From contig JAFWZZ010000029.1 of assembly GCA_017522185.1 (NCBI GenBank), positions 1 through 64,000 of the forward strand: a DNA stretch of 64,000 nucleotides. Reading direction: 5' to 3'. Below the pieces are notes generated by a model. The model saw only the letters and a program-made list of their open reading frames with translations. It did no database searches and had not been told where the DNA came from. This DNA comes from Bacillota bacterium (GTDB lineage Bacteria; Bacillota; Clostridia; Peptostreptococcales; Anaerovoracaceae). Of this stretch, positions 58,128 through 64,000 are shown piece by piece. A program made the position numbers and the translations under genes. Position 1 is the first letter of the stretch. The number at the start of each line of letters is the position of its first letter.

Positions 58128-60719
58128 ATGAACGTAGAAAGACTGACACAAAACGCGCAGTCCGCCATCATGGACTGCCAGAATATTGCAATTTCTGAAG
58201 GACATCAGATGCTGGAAGGTGAACATCTGCATCTGGCACTTTTGATGCAGAAAGACGGGCTGATTCCCAAGCTTCTGAAGTATATGGAAGTGGATCCGTC
58301 CTATCTGATTGCGGATCTGGAATTTGAGATTGAGAAGCTGCCGAAAGTTCTTGGTGCAGCAGAAAACCTGTATGCATCCAGAAGACTGAATCAGATTCTA
58401 ATGAGCGCAGAGAAGCAGGCAGAACAGTTCAAGGACGAATACGTCAGCGTTGAACATCTGTATCTGGCACTGCTGGCAGAGAAGGGCACGCCGTCTGCTA
58501 AGCTGTTTTCTAAATATGGCATGACAAAGGATAAATTTCTGGAAGCACTGGCCAAGGTGAGGGGAAACCAGAGGGTTACCAGTCAGAACCCGGAAGATAA
58601 TTACGAAGCGTTGACGAAATACGGACGTGATCTGGTTGAAATGGCCAGAGACGGCAAACTGGACCCTGTTATCGGCAGAGACAGCGAAATCAGACATGCC
58701 ATTCAGATCCTGTCCAGAAGAACAAAAAATAATCCGGTATTAATCGGGGAGCCTGGTGTCGGCAAGACCGCTGTGGTAGAAGGCCTTGCACAGAGAATCC
58801 TCAACGGCGATGTGCCGGAAGGGCTGAAAGACAAGACCATCTTTGCGCTTGATATGGGTGCGCTGATTGCCGGTGCCAAGTTCAGAGGGGAATTTGAGGA
58901 AAGACTGAAGGCTGTCTTAAATGAGGTCGAAAAATCCGAAGGCAGAATTATCCTGTTCATCGACGAAATCCACAATATCGTAGGCGCCGGCAGGACAGAA
59001 GGATCCATGGACGCCGGTAACCTGCTGAAGCCGAAACTGGCGAGAGGAGAACTCCACTGCATCGGTGCAACGACGCTGGATGAATACAGAAAGTACATCG
59101 AAAAGGATGCGGCTCTGGAAAGACGTTTCCAGAAGGTTCTTGTGGACCAGCCGACAGTAGAAGATACCATCTCTATCTTAAGAGGTTTGAAAGAGCGATT
59201 CGAAATCCATCACGGGGTTCGTATTACCGACGGCGCGCTGATTGCCTGTGCGACCCTGTCTGACAGATACATTTCTGACCGGTTCCTGCCGGATAAGGCC
59301 ATCGACCTGATGGATGAGGCTGCTTCCAAGATCAGAACAGAGATCGACAGTATGCCGAGCGAACTGGATGAGATTTCCCGCAAAATCATGCAGCTGGAAA
59401 TCGAGAAGCAGGCTCTTGGTAAAGAATCCGACAAAGGCTCTCTGGGCCGTCTGGAGTCCCTGGAGAAAGAACTGGCACAGCTGAAGGAAGACAGTGCTTC
59501 CATGCGTGCCCAGTGGGAAAACGAAAAGAAATCCATCACTGAGCTGAAGGGCGTCAAAGAGCAGATTGAAGAAGTGAAACACCAGATGGAAGAGGCCGAA
59601 CGTCATTACGACCTGGAGAAACTGGCGACACTGAAGTACGGAACTCTGCCTGAATTAGAGAGAAAACTGGAAGAAGAGAAGGCGAAAATCGAAGCGGCAA
59701 AGGAAAACCAGCTGCTGAAGGAAGAGGTTACAGAAGAGGAGATCGCGGAAGTGGTTTCCGGCTGGACAGGTATTCCTGTGGCAAAACTGGTAGAGTCCGA
59801 AAAGGAAAAACTGCTGAAACTGCCGGATATTCTCCATAAGAGGGTCATCGGTCAGGAAGAAGGGGTTATCGCTGTTTCAGAGTCCATTTTGAGAGCCAGA
59901 GCGGGTCTGACGGATGAGAACAGACCAATCGGTTCCTTTATCTTCCTTGGACCTACAGGTGTAGGGAAGACGGAGCTGGCAAAGGCCTTGTCCGCGTCTC
60001 TCTTTGATACAGAAAAGAACATGATTCGTATCGACATGTCTGAATACATGGAAAAGCACTCCGTGTCCAGACTGGTTGGAGCGCCTCCAGGATATGTGGG
60101 ATACGATGAAGGCGGTCAGCTGACCGAGGCAGTCCGCCGTAAACCGTACAGCGTTGTGCTCTTTGACGAAATCGAGAAAGCACATCCGGACGTTTTTAAT
60201 ATCCTGCTGCAGCTGCTGGACGACGGCCGTCTGACGGATAACCAGGGCCGTACCGTGGACTTCAAGAACACCATCATCATCATGACGTCCAACATCGGCA
60301 GCGCACAGCTGATTGACAATATCAAAGCCGATGGATCTATCGATACGGCTGTCAAGGAAAACGTGGAAAACCAGCTGAAGAACTACTTTAGACCGGAATT
60401 CTTAAACCGTATCGATGATATCGTGGTCTTTAGCCCGCTGACAGAGGCGCAGATCGTGAGAATCATCGAGCTGTCCCTGCGTGGCCTGGAAGCACGCCTT
60501 GCCGAACGCGATATCCGTCTGGAACTGACTGACAAAGGCAAACGCTTCATCGCTAGAGAAGCATATGATCCTAATTACGGCGCGAGACCGGTGAAACGTT
60601 TCCTGCAGAAGCACGTGGAAACGGCGCTGGCATCCCGCCTGATTAAAGGGGAAATCGCGGATGGCGATACCGTTGTCATCGACTCCGATGGAGAAACTTT
60701 GACATTCACAGTGAAATAA
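58128..60719 (+). CDS. clpB: ATP-dependent chaperone ClpB
   Basis: Hsp100 disaggregase working with DnaK. 863 residues: N-terminal Clp_N repeats (about 1-145), AAA+ domain 1 with [13 protein letters not shown] (about 207-219), a long middle coiled-coil domain (about 405-525) that identifies ClpB rather than ClpC, and AAA+ domain 2 with [13 protein letters not shown] (about 609-621). ATG 58128 gives the usual N-terminus ([17 protein letters not shown]). Upstream is a perfect CIRCE operator, so heat-shock control by HrcA is very likely. An intrinsic bidirectional terminator follows. Confidence 0.97.
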   Translation: MNVERLTQNAQSAIMDCQNIAISEGHQMLEGEHLHLALLMQKDGLIPKLLKYMEVDPSYLIADLEFEIEKLPKVLGAAENLYASRRLNQILMSAEKQAEQFKDEYVSVEHLYLALLAEKGTPSAKLFSKYGMTKDKFLEALAKVRGNQRVTSQNPEDNYEALTKYGRDLVEMARDGKLDPVIGRDSEIRHAIQILSRRTKNNPVLIGEPGVGKTAVVEGLAQRILNGDVPEGLKDKTIFALDMGALIAGAKFRGEFEERLKAVLNEVEKSEGRIILFIDEIHNIVGAGRTEGSMDAGNLLKPKLARGELHCIGATTLDEYRKYIEKDAALERRFQKVLVDQPTVEDTISILRGLKERFEIHHGVRITDGALIACATLSDRYISDRFLPDKAIDLMDEAASKIRTEIDSMPSELDEISRKIMQLEIEKQALGKESDKGSLGRLESLEKELAQLKEDSASMRAQWENEKKSITELKGVKEQIEEVKHQMEEAERHYDLEKLATLKYGTLPELERKLEEEKAKIEAAKENQLLKEEVTEEEIAEVVSGWTGIPVAKLVESEKEKLLKLPDILHKRVIGQEEGVIAVSESILRARAGLTDENRPIGSFIFLGPTGVGKTELAKALSASLFDTEKNMIRIDMSEYMEKHSVSRLVGAPPGYVGYDEGGQLTEAVRRKPYSVVLFDEIEKAHPDVFNILLQLLDDGRLTDNQGRTVDFKNTIIIMTSNIGSAQLIDNIKADGSIDTAVKENVENQLKNYFRPEFLNRIDDIVVFSPLTEAQIVRIIELSLRGLEARLAERDIRLELTDKGKRFIAREAYDPNYGARPVKRFLQKHVETALASRLIKGEIADGDTVVIDSDGETLTFTVK

Positions 60720-60732
60720 GTATTGTATGTAA

Positions 60733-60770
60733 AAAAACCTGACGAAGGCGAGGGCCTGCGTCAGGTTTTT
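60733..60770. terminator. Bidirectional terminator between clpB and the GntR gene
   Basis: AAAAACCTGACG (60733-60744) pairs perfectly with CGTCAGGTTTTT (60759-60770); both strands have T-runs for the convergent genes. Confidence 0.9.
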
Positions 60771-60782
60771 AGTTTGTCATAT

Positions 60783-61445
60783 CTACTTTCTTTTTCTGTT
60801 TCTGGAATTCTCCATGTGTCTGGTCATGGCCAGGGCGCCGGCTTCTGCGTCACGGGCCTTGAAGGCTTCGTAGATAGCGCGGTGTTCTTCCAGTACGTCG
60901 GCCAGATAGTTTGGCGCATAGTAGTTGGAAGGGTTGCAGTATTTCAGATATACCTGGTAAGAAGACAGCAGCTGGTTCAGCATGCGGTTATGGGTTGCAT
61001 TGTAGATGATCTGATGGAATGCCATGTTGATGTTGAGCATCTTGTTGATGTCGTTCTTCATGGTGTAAAACTCCATAAACTCAAAGGTCTCTTCCAGCTC
61101 ATTGAACTCTTCTTCCGTGATTCTGTCGATGGCCCATCTCACAGCAAGCACTTCGTAGGAGCTTCTCAGCTCATACATATCGGCGATATCCTGGTCGGAG
61201 AAGCCGATGACAAAAGCGCCACGGTTTGGAATGTTCTCAATCAGACCTTCCATTTCCAGCTGTCTCAGCGCTTCACGGACAGGGGTTCTGCTGACGTTGT
61301 ACTCGTTGCAGATTTTCTGTTCTGTCAGTTTCTGACCGGCTTTGAGCTTGCCTGTCAAAATATCTTCCTGTAATTCTGTATATAAATTGGTGGAAAGGGG
61401 CTGGCTGCCTGTCTTTCCATCTTCTAAATATTGAATGATAGACAT
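60783..61445 (-). CDS. GntR-family regulator, FadR/FCD subfamily
   Basis: 220 residues. An N-terminal winged helix (about 17-85: LYTELQEDILTGKLKAGQKLTEQKICNEYNVSRTPVREALRQLEMEGLIENIPNRGAFV) and a C-terminal FCD ligand-binding domain (about 90-215). FCD members sense organic acids or other small metabolites, often with a metal. No metabolic gene is adjacent, so the target is unknown. AAGGAGG precedes the ATG. It faces clpB and diverges from nth. Confidence 0.88.
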   Translation of the reverse strand: MSIIQYLEDGKTGSQPLSTNLYTELQEDILTGKLKAGQKLTEQKICNEYNVSRTPVREALRQLEMEGLIENIPNRGAFVIGFSDQDIADMYELRSSYEVLAVRWAIDRITEEEFNELEETFEFMEFYTMKNDINKMLNINMAFHQIIYNATHNRMLNQLLSSYQVYLKYCNPSNYYAPNYLADVLEEHRAIYEAFKARDAEAGALAMTRHMENSRNRKRK

Positions 61446-61523
61446 TTCGTTCCTCCTTAGCTGTCATAGAGACAGCGTATACAATTATATGATTTGGATA
61501 CAATTTTGTCAAGGAGGAATCTG

Positions 61524-61553
61524 TTGCTTGATTAGGTATTTTTGGGGTATAAT
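61524..61553 (+). promoter_or_regulatory. Promoter immediately upstream of nth
   Basis: TTGCTT (61524-61529), 18-nt spacer, TATAAT (61548-61553). The predicted start at about 61560 is adjacent to the ATG at 61561, which implies a nearly leaderless mRNA. Confidence 0.5.
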
Positions 61554-61560
61554 TCCTATT

Positions 61561-62184
61561 ATGAAAAGAGAAGTAATAGACGCGATTTTAGATCGCCTGG
61601 AAGAAACATATCCGGATGCAGAATGCGCATTGGATCACAAAAACGTATACCAGCTTATCGTCGCAGTGGCACTGTCTGCCCAGACGACGGACAAGAGTGT
61701 CAACCTCGTGACGCCTGCTTTGTTCGAAGCTTATCCCGATGCCTTTGCTTTGGCGGCTGCAGACCCGGAGGAGGTCAGTACATATATCAGGAGAATCGGC
61801 ATGTACAAGACGAAAGCAAAGAATATCGTGGGCATGGCAAAGATCCTGGTTGCAGAGCACGGGGGACAGGTGCCGGAAGATTACGACAAACTCGTGGCAC
61901 TGCCCGGAGTAGGGCGTAAGACTGCCAATGTGGTGCTGTCAGTCGGATTTGGACATCAGAGAATTGCCGTGGATACCCATGTGTTCCGTGTGGCAAACCG
62001 AATTGGCCTGGTGGACGAGAAGGATGTGCTGAAGACGGAGCTGGGACTGATGGAATGCATCCCGGAAGAACGCTGGTCCAGAACTCATCACTCCCTGATT
62101 TTTCACGGTCGAAACTGCTGTGCGGCAAGAAAACCAGACTGCGAGAACTGCAGCATCAAAGAGTGGTGTGAGAAACATCTGTAA
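61561..62184 (+). CDS. nth: Endonuclease III (base-excision DNA glycosylase)
   Basis: Removes oxidised pyrimidines from DNA. 207 residues: VAVALSAQTTDKSVN (about 36-50), the HhH motif LPGVGRKTANVVLS (about 114-127) with the catalytic Lys, VDTHVFRVANR (about 138-148) with the catalytic Asp, and the [4Fe-4S] loop C-x6-C-x2-C-x5-C ending CENCSIKEWC. ATG 61561 gives the family N-terminus but has no Shine-Dalgarno; an alternative TTG at 61528 would be spaced about 10 nt from AAGGAGG (61511-61517) and would add 11 residues. A terminator follows directly. Confidence 0.94.
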   Translation: MKREVIDAILDRLEETYPDAECALDHKNVYQLIVAVALSAQTTDKSVNLVTPALFEAYPDAFALAAADPEEVSTYIRRIGMYKTKAKNIVGMAKILVAEHGGQVPEDYDKLVALPGVGRKTANVVLSVGFGHQRIAVDTHVFRVANRIGLVDEKDVLKTELGLMECIPEERWSRTHHSLIFHGRNCCAARKPDCENCSIKEWCEKHL

Positions 62185-62190
62185 GAATAA

Positions 62191-62217
62191 AAAAAAGACC
62201 ATGAATGGTCTTTTTTT
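62191..62217. terminator. Bidirectional terminator between nth and the unknown minus-strand gene
   Basis: AAAAAAGACCAT (62191-62202) pairs with ATGGTCTTTTTT (62205-62216) with a 2-base loop; T-runs on both strands. Confidence 0.9.
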
Positions 62218-62222
62218 ATGTT

Positions 62223-62612
62223 TTATTTAAAAATCCTTTGTAAGAGGTTTTGCTTTTGTTCAATATCAGAATCTGTGACAACAAATCCACAAGTTTCAAG
62301 TTTTTTTACACATGATTTTGCAAAGTCACGATTTGCACCATAACTGTGGTTTAGAAGGCCAGCTCCACCTCCTGAAGCGACTATACATGCAGTTTGTTCT
62401 TCACCATTCTCTGTAAGAACGACTGTAGCACTAGTGTAGCTACCTGTTCGCTCATAATACATTTCAAACACTGCAGTACAAATTTTCACATCATTGATTA
62501 TTTGTTTTGTAGCTGAAACTTCTTCTATGCATTGTATTTTAAGAAGTTGTTCTCGGACTTCTTGTAAAGTTTTTTGCTTTATTGCTGTCATATGGACTGT
62601 TGCACCTGCCAT
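62223..62612 (-). CDS. Small uncharacterised protein
   Basis: 129 residues, AGGAGG-led ATG at 62612. Central strands (VKICTAVFEMYYERTGSYTSATVVLTENGEEQTACIVASGGGAGLLNHSYGANRDFAKSCVKKLE) have a glycine-rich turn and alternating beta pattern. The N-terminal helix is about 10-30. It faintly resembles the DUF6054 group (small alpha+beta proteins with a Gly-Gly-Ser turn), but I cannot confirm that. No transmembrane segment or signal peptide. Convergent with nth; no clear operon with the SEC-C gene, whose terminator lies between. Confidence 0.6.
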   Translation of the reverse strand: MAGATVHMTAIKQKTLQEVREQLLKIQCIEEVSATKQIINDVKICTAVFEMYYERTGSYTSATVVLTENGEEQTACIVASGGGAGLLNHSYGANRDFAKSCVKKLETCGFVVTDSDIEQKQNLLQRIFK

Positions 62613-62747
62613 AATATACCTCCTAGAATGAAGCTTTGTTTGCGAAACAATTCAGGTTAGTTATATTTTACTCCTTGCAGTAGAATCTGTAAATATGTTC
62701 TGATCGTAGAGAAACCGCAATATTTGAAGGTTTTGTAAAGGATTTGC

Positions 62748-62778
62748 GAAAAAAAGGAAGCTTTTAAAGCTTCCTTTT
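62748..62778 (-). terminator. Intrinsic terminator of the SEC-C gene
   Basis: On the minus strand AAAAGGAAGCTTT pairs with AAAGCTTCCTTTT (62778-62752) and the T-run continues to about 62750. Confidence 0.8.
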
Positions 62779-62790
62779 GTGAATGTTTTC

Positions 62791-63285
62791 TTATTTTCCG
62801 CAACACTTCTTGTACTTCTTACCGGAGCCGCATGGGCAAGGGTCGTTTCTGCCTGGTTTCTTTTCTACGTGTACAGTCTTGGACTTCTTGTATTCCTTGA
62901 TGATTTCAATCAGCTTTTCTTCCGGTAATACGTCAGCCCATTCTTCCAGTCCGTACAGGTAGTCAGCTTCGGCTTTCAGCATGTTGAAGAATAGCTTTTC
63001 GAAGTCGATGTCTAAATCGATTGCTGTGTCGGATGCTAAAGCTTCTAATTCGTTTGGATTGTTTAAGCTTGTGTTGATACCATCCAGGAAACCAACAAAG
63101 ATTACTTCTCTGCATTCGAATTTTTCGGCTAATTCAGCAACGGTACCTGTCAAGTGTTCAGTATGGTTTGCTAAGATGTGCTTGTAGATTCTTGTTTCAG
63201 CTCCAGAATATTCGTTCCAGAATGCTTCCAGCGTTTCATCGGTCTGGTTTTCTAATAAATCTGTCCATTCAGCATATAAGCTCAT
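62791..63285 (-). CDS. SEC-C metal-binding domain protein
   Basis: 164 residues. The C-terminal tail [18 protein letters not shown] (about 145-162) is the SEC-C motif that binds zinc, as in SecA and many small Bacillota proteins. The preceding 130 residues are acidic and helical ([40 protein letters not shown]) and unrecognised. AGGAGG precedes the ATG. The short gap to the homoserine dehydrogenase gene (27 nt) suggests read-through on the minus strand. The function is unknown. Confidence 0.85.
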   Translation of the reverse strand: MSLYAEWTDLLENQTDETLEAFWNEYSGAETRIYKHILANHTEHLTGTVAELAEKFECREVIFVGFLDGINTSLNNPNELEALASDTAIDLDIDFEKLFFNMLKAEADYLYGLEEWADVLPEEKLIEIIKEYKKSKTVHVEKKPGRNDPCPCGSGKKYKKCCGK

Positions 63286-63312
63286 GTCTTGTCCTCCTAA
63301 ATATATGTTTGA

Positions 63313-64000
63313 TTATAAAGTCTTTGCGATGGCTAAAATGTCTCCTACGATGGCACTGCCTGTTGGAAGGGCACCTGCGCCTTTGCCGTAGAACATTAAT
63401 TCATCAACTGCGTTACCTGTTACGTAGATAGCGTTGAATTCATTGGAAACGCCGGCCAGTGGGTGGGCGTTATCGATTTCCATTGGCTTTACGCTGTAGG
63501 TAATCTGGTCACCGTCACGCTTTGCGCGAGCGATTAACTTGATCTTGCAGTTCTTTTCACGTGCAGCTTCGATGTCATCCATTGTAATCTTGCTGATACC
63601 TACAGTTGGGATTTCTGTTGGTGGTACATAGTGATCGAAAGCAAGAGCCATCAGGATAGATAACTTGTTTGCAACGTCGATACCTTCTACATCAGCAGTC
63701 GGATCAGCTTCTGCGAAACCCTTTTCCTGGGCGTCTTTCAGTACATCGTTATAGTCTAAACCTAGATCTGTCATCTTTGTTAAGATGTAGTTTGTAGTAC
63801 CGTTCAAGATACCCATTACTTCGGAGAAGTCATTACCGGCCAGGGCTTCCTGGATTGCTGTCAGGGCAGGGATGCCGCCACCAACGCTGGCTTCGAATCT
63901 GAATTCCACATGATTTGCCTTTGCAGTTTCCTGCAGTTTCGCAAAGCCTGCAGCTACGGCTGCTTTGTTTGGTGTAACAACGCCTTTGCCGTGTTCCATC
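63313..64000 (-). CDS. hom: Homoserine dehydrogenase, C-terminal part (cut by window edge)
   Basis: NAD(P)-dependent reduction of aspartate semialdehyde to homoserine for threonine and methionine. About 228 residues visible: VVTPNKAAVA, FRFEASVGGGIPAL (about 33-46), MGILNGTTNYILTKM (about 62-76), EADPTADVEGIDVANKLSILMALAF (about 96-120) and GAGALPTGSAIVGDI near the end. It stops at about the end of the substrate domain, so there is no C-terminal ACT domain, unlike many Bacillota enzymes. The N-terminal NAD-binding part lies outside the window. Confidence 0.94.
   Translation of the reverse strand, partial: MEHGKGVVTPNKAAVAAGFAKLQETAKANHVEFRFEASVGGGIPALTAIQEALAGNDFSEVMGILNGTTNYILTKMTDLGLDYNDVLKDAQEKGFAEADPTADVEGIDVANKLSILMALAFDHYVPPTEIPTVGISKITMDDIEAAREKNCKIKLIARAKRDGDQITYSVKPMEIDNAHPLAGVSNEFNAIYVTGNAVDELMFYGKGAGALPTGSAIVGDILAIAKTL

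Overview
The window is a chromosomal segment of a low-to-mid GC, endospore-forming Bacillota (class Clostridia). Evidence: a type III glutamine synthetase, T-box and CIRCE regulation, spoIVA with a sigma-E-like promoter, the Firmicutes block plsX-rnc-smc-ftsY / der-plsY-gpsA, MurT-like/GatD-like proteins, strong AGA use in highly expressed genes (valS, glyA), and frequent AAGGAGG ribosome sites. A lineage near Clostridiales Family XIII is possible but only a guess. I saw no rRNA, tRNA, insertion sequence, prophage or CRISPR array.

Layout. (1) 1-17017: divergent glutamine synthetases (glnA type I on minus, partial; glnN type III on plus), each with a consensus promoter and a terminator hairpin in a very short leader. 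glnN heads a ~16 kb same-strand series, asnB-purC-purA-purB-guaA-pyrG-purF-carA-carB. Almost every enzyme in it moves amino nitrogen: glutamine is used by AsnB, GuaA, PyrG, PurF and CarAB, aspartate by PurC, PurA and PurB. (2) 17.1-25.4 kb: accessory regulatory genes. These are an ECF sigma/anti-sigma pair, a second sigma-like gene with a small membrane protein, an Xre-type membrane regulator, a VanRS-like two-component system with an 11-bp-periodic operator shared with a C39-like peptidase gene, a small Cys-rich protein and a DUF2812-like protein. (3) 25.4-33.2 kb: T-box-controlled valS-folC, then lipid kinase, acetyltransferase, split ThrE-type exporter and a double-OB SSB-like protein. (4) 33.2-39.9 kb: two secreted proteins with related lysine-rich C-termini flanking glyA. 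(5) 40.0-51.7 kb: plsX-rnc-smc-ftsY-der-plsY-gpsA-miaB-nudix-cobO, tightly packed. (6) 51.9-57.9 kb: spoIVA; a three-gene ATP-grasp / MurT-like / GatD-like unit; a LysM protein; an M50 protease. (7) 58.0-64.0 kb: CIRCE-clpB, a GntR regulator, nth, a small unknown, a SEC-C protein and partial homoserine dehydrogenase.

Most notable observations: (a) two ~177-nt intergenic elements, after glyA and after cobO, share a core and fold into the same long branched hairpin with several compensatory base-pair changes, so they look like an undescribed structured RNA or DNA element; (b) a GatD-like protein that lacks the amidotransferase cysteine and histidine, partnered with a MurT-like ligase and an ATP-grasp protein; (c) paired attenuator-like leaders on the two divergent glutamine synthetase genes with a common small hairpin; (d) an amination-themed operon; (e) a matching operator geometry for the VanRS-like system at its own promoter and at the peptidase promoter.
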